Shown one piece after another: positions 1-8,254 of a stretch of 23,187 nucleotides of DNA. The notes below the pieces were generated by a model. The model did no database searches. It was given only the letters and a program-made list of their open reading frames with translations, and was not told the origin of the DNA. This DNA comes from Butyriboletus loyo. Lineage: Eukaryota; Basidiomycota; Agaricomycetes; Boletales; Boletaceae. Position numbers and translations under genes: made by a program. The stretch lies in NCBI GenBank assembly GCA_038093515.1, contig JBBPSI010000328.1, positions 1-23,187 on the forward strand, written 5' to 3'. Positions within the stretch are counted from its first letter, which is position 1; each line of letters begins with the position of its first letter.

Positions 1-696
1 GGGGTGATGGGGATGATAGTGGTGCTTTTTTGTTTTGCATTACTTGCTGCTTGCGAAGCTTTAAGACATTTCTAAACGAGGGGATTAGACCAGGACGCTG
101 GATATATGCGCGAACTTACCCACCCCCACCGTCCTGGCGAAGACCTAAGACCCATTCTCTCATGTTCTCGTCCGATTTGAGGTCACGGGGGTTGCCAAAC
201 AGGTGTCCGCCGGTGCCTATCGGATGGATATAATTAATTTCAAGTGATATGTGGGATACGGGCGTATTTCCGAACGCATTTGGACCGAGGGGACGCGGAG
301 AAAACATAGGGTGATAGCTGGAGACAAAAACGAGGAAGAAGCGAGAGTCGATAACGCTGCGGCCATGAACACTGTTACAAGGACTGAGAAGGCGACGTGT
401 GGGGCGGCAGGAGTCTAACTGACCTCTTGTATTGGTCTACGGCGTCTCTTGAAATGCGAACGGACAGTCTGTAATCCTTATCGGATATCCAAGCCCAAAC
501 GTAGTCGTCTTCTTGATAAGTAAGCAGCTGGGGGGAATGTCAGCATTGGCGAATACACTAACGAGGAACGTACGTCTGTGAGCTGGACTCTCTTTTTCTT
601 GTTTGATACTGGGGCGTTGTAGAACTGGGCGCCATACGTCTCCGCGACGTCCATGAGGTAGTCGCGGATCCACGGACTCGACATCGACTCGGACAT
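1..696 (-). CDS. Shelterin TPP1/Tpz1-like OB-fold protein, partial (3' end off window)
   Basis: Four exons can be placed on the minus strand: 696-574, 527-424, 383-120 and 71-1, continuing off the left edge. The introns are 46, 40 and 48 nt; the first has GTACGT, a CTGAC branch point and a C-rich acceptor, and all phases agree. The ATG at 696 is chosen because the frame stays open and the protein opens like known TPP1s. The start (SSPWIRDYL) parallels the LRPWIREL start of the human TPP1 OB-fold. Exon 2 has VWAWISDKDYRLSV followed by ISRDAVDQY, like the strand 2-3 region and the following helix. Exon 3 has SLEINYIHPIG followed by WVLGLRQDGGGG. TPP1/Tpz1 binds the telomeric ssDNA protein POT1 and recruits telomerase in the nucleus. 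The assignment rests on motif resemblance, not on a search. It could be another OB-fold protein. Divergent from the gene at 827. Confidence 0.55.
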
Positions 697-826
697 GGCG
701 GACGAGTCATTCCAAGACTTGTCCGTACGCGCCTGCCATGTTACGCGTCATTACATCATGTGTAATTTCACGTGACCAATACGCGCTCTGGTTGAATCGG
801 ACTTGTCGGTGCAGACTTCATCGACG
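697..826. promoter_or_regulatory. Bidirectional intergenic promoter region
   Basis: These 130 nt separate two divergent start codons, the ATG at 696 (minus) and the ATG at 827 (plus). Both promoters must lie here or overlap the 5' exons. No clear TATA box is visible. That a promoter lies here is inferred from position only. Confidence 0.4.
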
Positions 827-1450
827 ATGGCGCGACGAAAACCACCGCCAGCCGAGCACGACGACGACGACGAGAAACGCTACTCCGCGTGCAGGTATCC
901 CTCCTTGTGCTCTACCCTCCCCTGACACTGCTCACCCCTCCGCAGCTTGCCAGACTCAGTGGAACATCAACAGGCCCAGCCAAGGCAGCCTCCTGAGCGG
1001 TACCAGCCAGGCCAACTCTTGCCCACCATCTTGACTGGTGAAACCCTCGACATTGACGACCCTTCTTCATCCGCACACGACCATGATCCATTTACCGACC
1101 CTCACTCGAGACCCAATTCACTCTACACCGACCATTCAGATACGCGCCCTCTCTCTCAGTATAGCCAACACAGTCAGCATTCCAACCGTTCGCTTCCCCA
1201 GCCACCAGCGAGCGTCCCCGTTCATCTCGTCGGTAATCCTTTCAGCTCGACACCCACCGTGTACGCACCGGATGATGCGAGCGGTCTCTCAGTGTCATAC
1301 GATAACACTCTTGATCACTTTCAGCATGATACCGAGGCGTTTGCTTCGGGCGTGTATCCCCGTCAAAGCTACCGCCCGCCACGGTCACGTTCCCCAACCC
1401 CTTTTGGTGACGACGAAGACTATAGACTCGACGAGAACAACGTCGCACAA
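827..1450 (+). pseudogene. 5' exons of a host gene with a chitin synthase-like disordered N-terminus, truncated by a retroelement
   Basis: Exon 1 runs 827-894 (ATG at 827, protein start MARRKPPPAEHDDDDEKRYS). A 51-nt GT..AG intron (895-945, with a CTGAC branch point) leads in phase into exon 2 from 946. The product is about 190 residues of low-complexity, Ser/Pro/Gln/His-rich sequence without a fold. It ends with [25 protein letters not shown] followed by an acidic DDEDY stretch resembles the disordered tails that precede the catalytic part of agaricomycete chitin synthases, which polymerise UDP-GlcNAc into cell-wall chitin. That identity is tentative, because no catalytic segment is in the window. 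Host sequence stops near 1440-1450 and continues without a stop into gypsy reverse transcriptase, giving a chimeric frame that ends in the solo LTR at 1717. Confidence 0.4.
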
Positions 1451-1699
1451 AGACCCGTACAGGATTACCGGAAGTTAAATAATATCACCATCAAAAATCG
1501 ATACCCGCTCCCATTGATCCAAGAACTGGTCGATAAACTGAAAGGAGCAAAATACTTCACGAAACTGGACGTACGCTGGGGCTATAATAATGTCCGAATA
1601 AAAGAAGGAGACAAATGGAAGGCCGCCTTCCGAACGAATCAAGGGTTATATGAACCCCTCGTAATGTTCTTCGGCTTGACCAATTCCCCAGCGACATTT
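1451..1699 (+). pseudogene. pol: Element 1 pol fragment a: reverse transcriptase fingers
   Basis: This segment encodes RT from [10 protein letters not shown] through NRYPLPLI, the catalytic [12 protein letters not shown] motif (Asp of RT motif A), [14 protein letters not shown] and [12 protein letters not shown]. It has no ATG of its own and is preceded by host-gene sequence. The frame is cut at 1699 by the solo LTR. The missing upstream part would include gag, protease and the first RT strand. The residues present are conserved and show no stop. Confidence 0.85.
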
Positions 1700-2126
1700 T
1701 GTTACGCTGGGCGCTAACAACTAGAACAGCGAGGAGGCACTCTGGAGTGGCCTCAAGACTCGTGAAGCATTTCTGAGCTGGGTCTCAGACTATGTCTTAG
1801 TGCGCACACTAAGAGTCTGGAGTGAAACTAATTGCTAGCAGGTTACTGCGTAGAACTAGATAGTGTACATGGTGGAAAGGCTGAGCCTTTATACTACTGG
1901 GGTCTGCGCACAGACCATGTCCCTAATCGAGCCACGAGAAGGGAAGATACAAATATGGAAGGAATATTCCAGAAGGTTCCGGAGTATGAGAGAAAGCGCG
2001 TCCGTGCGCGAGAAATGATGACTAAGTACGAACAGTTGTTACCGTTCAAGTGGAACTAGCAAAAGGCTAGGTGAACGTAATAGTCCCAATGGTAGAGGAG
2101 AGAAAAAGTAGAGTACTACCGTAACA
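1700..2126 (-). repeat. Solo LTR of the element 2 family
   Basis: A 427-bp LTR begins TGTTACGCTGGG and ends CCGTAACA (inverted TGTTAC/GTAACA ends). It is flanked by the 5-bp target duplication CATTT at 1695-1699 and 2127-2131. It is collinear with the LTRs at 2935-3361 and 9637-10062, in the same orientation, which is minus-sense judging from element 2. There is no internal sequence, so it is the product of LTR-LTR recombination of a former complete insertion. It carries its own substitutions, for example in the TATA-proximal hairpin, and is a separate insertion event. Confidence 0.93.
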
Positions 2127-2934
2127 CATTTCAGATGATGATGAACACCATCTTCCGCGAATTAATAAACAAAGGCAAGGTTGTGGTGTATATCGATGAC
2201 ATCATGATCTTTACCGCGGATTTGGAAGAACATCGTCAGATCATGAAGGAAGTGCTAGAAATCCTTCGAAAGAACAACCTTTTTCTAAAACCTTCGAAAT
2301 GCGAGTTCGAGACAGAGGAAACAGAATACCTCGGACTTATCGTTGGAAAAGGAACTGCGAAGATGGACCCAGTTAAAGTAAAAGCAATTGCTGAATGGCC
2401 GGTTCCCACCAATAAGAAGGAACTTCAATCGTTTTTGGGTTTTCTCAATTTCTACCGCAGATTCGTAGAAGGATTTAGCACGAAAGCGAAAGCTCTGACT
2501 AAGTTGACTGGCAAAGTCGATTGGCAATGGTCAGAAGAACAAGAAGCCGCTTTTCAATCATTAAAGGCAACTCTTATTTCTACCCCGGTTTTAGCTTTAG
2601 CGACGGATGACGGCGAATTCAAGGTCGAAGCGGATGCGTCAGGAACTGGCATTGGAGGAATATTGTCACAAAAGCAAAACGACTTGTGGCATCCAGTCGC
2701 CTTCTTTTCCCGAACGTGTAACAAAACGGAACGGAATTACGAAATATATGATCTGGAACTTCTCGTGATAGTGGAATGCTTACGTGAATGGCGCCATTAT
2801 CTCATGGATGCGCGCAAAGAGTTTCTCATCGAATCCGATCATAAAAATCTTACATATTTCCGCAAACCACAAGATCTGAATCATCGTCAAGCGCAATGGA
2901 TGAACGAATTAGCAAACTATCATTTCGTCCTTTC
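2127..2934 (+). pseudogene. pol: Element 1 pol fragment b: RT palm/thumb, connection and RNase H
   Basis: The frame resumes after the duplicated CATTT and encodes the RT active site VVYIDDIMIF (YIDD near 2190-2201). It continues through the thumb/connection (FLKPSKCEF, YLGLIVGKG, FLGFLNFYRRFV) into RNase H. RNase H shows its acidic residues in EADASGTGIG, NYEIYDLELL and ESDHKNLTYF. It ends in the tether (LNHRQAQWMNELANYHFVLS), where element 2 has inserted after the target CTTTC (2930-2934). No stop or frameshift occurs before the insertion. Confidence 0.9.
2930..2934. other. Target-site duplication of element 2, left copy (CTTTC)
   Basis: CTTTC lies directly before the left LTR and is repeated exactly at 10063-10067 directly after the right LTR. 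This fixes both ends of element 2 and is the 5-bp signature of a retroviral-type integrase. Confidence 0.95.
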
Positions 2935-3361
2935 TGTTACGCTGGGCGCTAACAACTAGAACAGCGAGGAGGCACTCTGGAGTGGCCTCGAGACTTGTGG
3001 AGTGTTTCTGAGCTGGGTCTCAGACTATGTCTTAGTGCGCACACTAAGAGTCTGGAGTGAAACTAATTGCTAGCAGGTTACTGCGTAGAACTAGATAAAG
3101 TACATGGTGTAAAGACAGAGTCTTTATACTACTGAGGTCTGCGCACAGACCATGCTCCCTAATCGAGTCACGAGAGCAAAAGTACAAATACGGAAGGAAC
3201 ATTCCAGAAGATTCCGGAGTGTGAAAGAAAGTGCGTCCGTGCGCGGGAAGTGATGACTAAGCTAAAGCGGCTCATACCGCTCAACGGGCACTAGCAAAAG
3301 GCTAGGCGAGTGAAGTAGTCCTAACGGTAATGGAGAGAAAAAGTATACCACTACCGTAACA
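2935..3361 (-). repeat. Element 2 3' LTR (left on the plus strand)
   Basis: The 427-bp LTR starts TGTTACGCTGGG and ends CCGTAACA, matching 9637-10062 along its length. It holds TATAAAG (minus strand) and a hairpin formed by TAAAGAC (3110-3116) and GTCTTTA (3120-3126). Relative to the other LTR it shows several C-to-T changes at CpG sites. Confidence 0.95.
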
Positions 3362-3374
3362 TTACCCCCTTCCC
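3362..3374 (-). other. Polypurine tract of element 2
   Basis: On the minus strand GGGAAGGGGG (3374-3365) plus TAA directly precedes the 3' LTR. This is the expected plus-strand primer site. Element 1 has the same arrangement (GAAAGGGGGG plus TAA) before its own 3' LTR. Confidence 0.8.
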
Positions 3375-3412
3375 ATGGTGGAGACTCCGACTCCACAACT
3401 TGAATACTCCCT

Positions 3413-4684
3413 TCACTGAGACGCTCCCTCGTTGAAGTCGTAGTCATAAGGATCGTCGGCAGGTAACTCCGCCCATGCGTCATCCCGGAATGTGCAATTG
3501 GCGACGATATGGCCAACGGCGCCGCATAAGCCGCAGACGCGTTCTGGGCAAAACTCCTGTATATGACCAGGGGCGATGCGGCGGCAGAACGGACAGGTGT
3601 AGTTGGGACATTCCCTGCGGAAGTGGCCGACGGTCCCGCACTCGAAGCAGAGTTGCGGGCGGACGAGGCGAGGTCGAGTAAGGTTCGGGCTGGGATCAGG
3701 GGATCTATCGTCGACGACGATAGGGGAATCACGAGTGCCCCGACCAGCGAGGTAGGGAGGTGGCGGTCCGTAGGAGGAGTCATTAGAGCTACCAGCTGCG
3801 GCGGCAGGGGTAGTGGCACGGGGAATAAGTTGGATCGAGGGGGTTCCTCGACGAGTGGACGGTTGGGGGGTGACGGAGCGGATGGCCCGGTTGGCGATTC
3901 TACGTCCTGCGGCGGTAAGGGTGACTGACCCTGGGATGGCTCCGGCCTGGAGTAACGGTTGGCGAGGTTGGCGACGCACTGTACGAGGCGGTAAGGGGGA
4001 GTGTCGACGAGCGACCTGGGGTTCGTCGACGTCGGTCCGAAAGGACTCCAAGGACTCCCCTGTGGTCTCACGAGAAGAGTCCGCTACCAACGTGGTTGCA
4101 GGTGACTCTCGAGCGGATGGCGCTGGAACAGGTACAGGCGAAGGAGATCTTGCCGGGGGAGGACGAGGCACTGGATTGGGGCCGCGAGCCATGGGACGGA
4201 GGTAGCCGATGCGGTCGGCGGAATGGAGGTAGAATTGCCGCTCCCTAGGAGCAAGCGCGATGAGGATGGGACGGAGGACTGGGGCCAGAATACCTGGCAG
4301 GAGCTGATCAACCACATAGCCGAATCCTTCGGCGTGGAGGATATCAAGGGTGTAGCCCCTAGCCTCCATCAAGGAGGACTCAAGGGCGGCGGCATAAACG
4401 GGTGGCTGGTTGTCTGGGCACAGACGGGTATGGACGGTGCGGGCGAGGGCGTAGGAGCGGTAGAGGGAAGCGAGAGTGCGGAGGACATAGTCTCCGGTAA
4501 AGTCCATACGCTGCTCCAGGGCGTAGGTGGCGACAGGATTTTCTAGAACGGCGGCGTACAGTACGCGGCGGGAGGAAACTGGAAGACGCGAAGAGCGGAC
4601 GGGGGGTTGCGGCGGAAGAGGGAGGTTCTCATTGTTGTCGTTGGCGGCAGAAGAAGCGTTGTTTTCGACTGGGGAGATGGACAT
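3413..4684 (-). CDS. Element 2 ORF3: 423-aa protein with three zinc knuckles, downstream of pol
   Basis: The ATG at 4684 lies nine nt after the pol stop TAA (4696-4694) and in the same frame, so one stop codon separates Pol and ORF3. Residues about 40-170 look alpha-helical (RRVLYAAVLENPVATYALEQ, then GYVVDQLLPGILAPVLRP). Residues about 170-345 are Pro/Ser/Arg-rich and disordered. The C-terminus has three tandem knuckles: CX2CX4HX4C, CX2CX6HX4C (wider middle loop) and CX2CX4HX4C, followed by an acidic tail. No signal peptide or membrane helix is seen, so this is not an envelope. CCHC knuckles usually bind single-stranded nucleic acid, so a nucleocapsid-like or RNA-binding accessory role is an inference. 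The position corresponds to env or to accessory ORFs of some plant and fungal gypsy elements. Expression could be by stop readthrough, reinitiation or a spliced RNA. Confidence 0.8.
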   Translation of the reverse strand: MSISPVENNASSAANDNNENLPLPPQPPVRSSRLPVSSRRVLYAAVLENPVATYALEQRMDFTGDYVLRTLASLYRSYALARTVHTRLCPDNQPPVYAAALESSLMEARGYTLDILHAEGFGYVVDQLLPGILAPVLRPILIALAPRERQFYLHSADRIGYLRPMARGPNPVPRPPPARSPSPVPVPAPSARESPATTLVADSSRETTGESLESFRTDVDEPQVARRHSPLPPRTVRRQPRQPLLQAGAIPGSVTLTAAGRRIANRAIRSVTPQPSTRRGTPSIQLIPRATTPAAAAGSSNDSSYGPPPPYLAGRGTRDSPIVVDDRSPDPSPNLTRPRLVRPQLCFECGTVGHFRRECPNYTCPFCRRIAPGHIQEFCPERVCGLCGAVGHIVANCTFRDDAWAELPADDPYDYDFNEGASQ

Positions 4685-4693
4685 TTTCGAGTG

Positions 4694-7600
4694 TTACTGC
4701 GAAGATGGGGAGGGAAAGTCCTTGGGGTGGCGCAGTTTATAAGCCTTGAGCAAGGCCTGCGCATGGACCAGGTTCCCGTTTGGTTCCCAGGTGTTTTCTG
4801 CTGCGGAATATCCTTTCCAGGACACAAGGAACTGACGGCGTCCCTTCGAGCCGCGATGGGACAAGATCCGATCGATCTCGTACTCTTCATCTCCGTCTAT
4901 TTCTTCCGGAGGAGGGTTTGTGAAATTCGGACCATGTTCCGCTGTTTCACGATAAGGGGTCAGGAGGGACGCATGGAAGACGTCATGGATCTTCCAGGTC
5001 GGCGGCAGTCGGAGTCTATACGCCACAGGGGAGACAACCTGTGCGATTTCGAACGGTCCTTCCCGTCTTGGGGCGAGCTTCTTGGACGGGTACCTGAGTC
5101 GAAGGTTGCGCCCTTCGAGCCAAACCTTGTCACCAGTCTTCCATGGGCGGAACTTGGACGAGATCCATTCCTTCATCAGTCGCCGTGCTTTCTCATGGGC
5201 TTCTAATGCCTCCGTTCGGGCTCCCATGAGTTCCGAGAGCCTGGACTCAAGGGCAGGGAGGAAAGTCTTTCCGATTGGAGGATAAGACCTCGGCTCATAA
5301 CCGACCATCAGGGAGAAGGGCGTCACGTTGGTTGATGAGTGGGTCATAGAATTATGAGAGAATTCAGCCATAGGGAGTAGTTCGGCCCATCGTTCAGGAT
5401 GACCGTCGCAGAAGATCCGTAGATACGTTTCGAGTTCCTGGTTGACTCGTTCCATCTCACCGTCGGTTTGTGGGTGGTATGCGGAGGAAAGGGCAAGGTC
5501 GTAGTCTAAGAGCCTTGCGAGTTCTCTAGCGAAGGCGGATGCAAATTGGGGACCTCGGTCGGAGATGCAGCGAGAGTGGAGGCCGAATCGTAGGAAGACG
5601 GTCTTGAAAAATAACTTGGCGACTCCAGCCGCGTCGATGTCCTTGTTGCAAGGGGAATAAATTACCCCCTTCGTAAGCCCATGGTCTACCACGACCATGA
5701 CAGAATCATATCCCAAGGAGGGAGGGAGGCCGGTGATGAGATCAACCGAGACCTGCTCGAAGGGTCGGGAGGCCACGCTGGCCAGAGGAGTGAGAGGGGG
5801 TACGGTGGGGTGAGTATTAACCTTATGTGCCTGACAAACGGCGCAGCCCGAAACGAAGCGGCGGACCAGATTAGCCATGCCAGGCCACCAGTAATCGCGT
5901 TGCACCAGATTCTGGGTGCGGAATATACCACCGTGACCACCAGCGGGACTTTCGTGCAAGGACCGGATGAGGTCGACGCGTGCCCCCTCGGGGATGTAAC
6001 GTTTCTTCCGGAAATACAGCTCTTTGCCGTCGAAGTCCCAGTCTCCAGCGTTCATTTTAGGGAAGAGTGGGGAGTCTTCATAAAGAGCCTGCATGCAGCG
6101 TTTAATCATAGGGTCGCTGGGGGTGGAGGCGGCAATCTTTTCGGCAAGAGCGACGTCGATCTTCCGAGCGAAGAGATTTTCTGGGAGGAGGGTGACCTCC
6201 TGGTTGTCGGTGGAGGTGTCAACGTCGTCGCGGCGGGATAAGGCATCGGCAGGGCCCATCTGAGTACCCGGGATGTGATGGAAATGCAGGTCGAAATCCT
6301 GCAGGAACATGAGCCAGCGTGCTTGCCGGCGAGAGAGTTTATTGGGTTGGCGGAAGTATGTGAGATTCTTGTGGTCGGTGAGAATCTCGACCTGATGACC
6401 AGTACCTCGCAGGTAGTGGCGCCATTCTTCCAATGCGTGGATGACCGCGAGCAACTCGCGATCATAGATATCGTAATTGCGCTCCGCGGGTGAGAGCGTC
6501 TTTGACAGGTAGGCACAAGGATGCAGGTCGCCATTGACATCCTTTTGCATGAGCACTGCTCCAGTAGCAGTGAGGGAGGCGTCCGTCATGACGGCGAACG
6601 GCTTCGTGACATCGGGCATGGAGAGGACAGGCTGCCTCAAGAACGACTGTTTTATCGCCTGGAACGCTTGTTCACAAGCCGGAGTCCAGGCCCAGGGGGA
6701 GTTCTTCTTGGTCAGGTCGTGCAGCGGCTTCGCAATATGGGAGAAGTCCTGAATGAATCTGCGATAAAAATTGCAGAACCCGATGAAGGACCTGACTGCC
6801 TTCACTGAGGTTGGGGGGTTCCATTCGCGAATGGCTTTCAGTTTGGTGGGGTCCATCTTGACCTGTCCTTCCCGGACCATCATTCCGAGGTACTCCACTT
6901 CTTCAGCGTCGAACGAACATTTCTCCAGTTTGAGGAACAACTTATGTTCGCGAAGTCATTCCAGGACACGGATCGTTCGTGCTTCATGCTCGGCAGCGGT
7001 GGCGGAATGGATTAGAAGGTCGTCCATGTAAATGATCAGCCAGCCTTCTGCCATGAGATCGCCGAAGATGTGGTCCATCAGCGCTTGGAACGTGGCTGGG
7101 GAGTTGCAAAGTCCGAAGAACATTACGGTGGGCTCGAACAGCCCTTGGGGAGTAATGAAGGCCGCCTTCCAGCGGTCGTTCGGCTTGATGAGGACATTGT
7201 TGTATCCCCAGCGGATATCCATCTTGGTGAAGATTTTCGACCCTTTGAGACGGTCGACGAGGTCGGAAATGAGGGGGAGGGGGTAGGCGTTTTTGACGGT
7301 GTGCGAGTTCAGATACCGGTAGTCCTGGCAGGGACGTAACGAGCCATCCTTCTTAGAGACAAAGAAGAAGGGGGCTGCCTGAGGGGACTTGGAGGGAGTG
7401 ATCTTCCCTGACTTGAGGTGTTCTTCGACGAACGCCTTACATGCCTCCGATTCTTTCGGATTCAGAGGGTAGACCTTGGCGACTTTGGGTACGAAGTCTT
7501 TGTCTAGGTCAATGGCGTGGTCGAAGGATCGGGATGGGGGAAGTTCCTCGGTGTTCTTCTTGTCAAAAACGTCCGCAAAGGCAGCGAACGGGGTAGGGAG

Positions 7601-8254
7601 AACTGCTTTCTCCTTGACGGCTTGGGCGGCGATCTCAGTCGCGATGGTTGCTTTTCGAATAGGGTAAGCTTCCCTTGCTGAAGCGTCTACTCGCTTCTTC
7701 CAGAGCTTGGCGATCTTGGAGTCTGGGTCCAAGTCAAGGTACCGTACCAGGTACCGTTGAGCGATTGCCCGAGGGGAGTCGTGTCGGGGCTTCTTGATTT
7801 GATCTGGGAGATCGATGTGGCCAGTGGCCCAATCTATTACCGGGTTTGCTTCTCGTAGCCACGGTAATCCCAGGATCATGTTTTCTCTGCCTATGTTGAG
7901 GACTAGGAAGCTCCGTTCCTCCTCGGTTTCTCCAATCCTGATGGAGATGTTGACCTTGTACCTGATGACTCCTCCTTGGTTGTTTGACCCGTCCACGTTT
8001 TGGGCACTTAGTGGCTTGGGTAGCCGTTCCATCGGCAGTTTCTTTCGCTTCACTAGATCGCGATCTATGAAGCATCCGCTTGCGCCGCTGTCTACCAGGG
8101 CGAATGTGTCGACGATTTGACCTCCTTCGTGCACGAATAATGATACTGGAACTCGAATTGATTGCGCATTGGGGTTTGATAAAACTACAGGGGCGATTAC
8201 ATGAGGAGGCGAAGACGTCGAAACTTCCCTCCTTTCTAAAAATCCTTTGGCCAT
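4694..8254 (-). pseudogene. pol: Element 2 pol: protease-RT-RNase H-integrase-chromodomain, one nonsense codon
   Basis: The frame runs from the ATG at 8254 to the TAA at 4694-4696, with one in-frame TGA at 6956-6958 (codon 433). Before it are the aspartic protease (VDSGASG, Asp about residue 55) and RT with FTKMDIRWGYNN and YMDD (residues 409-412). After it come the RT thumb (CSFDAEEVEYLGM) and RNase H (TDAS, YDRELLAV, TDHKNLTYF). Next is the integrase zinc domain (H-X6-H, CAVC) and the catalytic core (SVDLITG, SDRG, then Glu in ERVNQELE). A chromodomain (YEIDRILSHRG, FLVSWKGY, NTWEP) ends the protein. The context ERLREHKLF expected at the stop implies CGA to TGA, a CpG transition. Pol begins 19 nt inside gag in the -1 frame. 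Confidence 0.93.
8236..8254 (-). promoter_or_regulatory. gag-pol overlap with candidate -1 frameshift site
   Basis: Gag ends GAT TTT TAG while pol reads GGA TTT TTA across the same bases. Five T residues (8242-8238) allow the Phe tRNA on TTT to re-pair on TTT in the -1 frame at the stop codon. This is not a canonical X-XXY-YYZ heptamer. The pol ATG at 8254 also lies in the overlap, so reinitiation is an alternative. Confidence 0.5.

Noticed and set aside
1832..2059. A short frame inside the solo LTR
   Set aside because: Lies within LTR sequence whose counterparts in the other two LTRs do not keep the frame.
3262..4071. A 269-codon minus frame overlapping ORF3 and running into the 3' LTR
   Set aside because: It is a Pro/Ser-rich shadow of ORF3 in another frame without domain motifs; the zinc knuckles lie in the other frame.
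3413..4684. ORF3 as an envelope gene
   Set aside because: No signal peptide, membrane helix or glycoprotein-like cysteine pattern; it has zinc knuckles instead.
4607..5206. A 199-codon plus frame antisense to the end of pol
   Set aside because: Antisense to conserved chromodomain and integrase sequence, with no recognisable motif.
6941..6958. A frameshift between two pol ORFs
   Set aside because: The frame is unchanged on both sides; only one TGA separates them.
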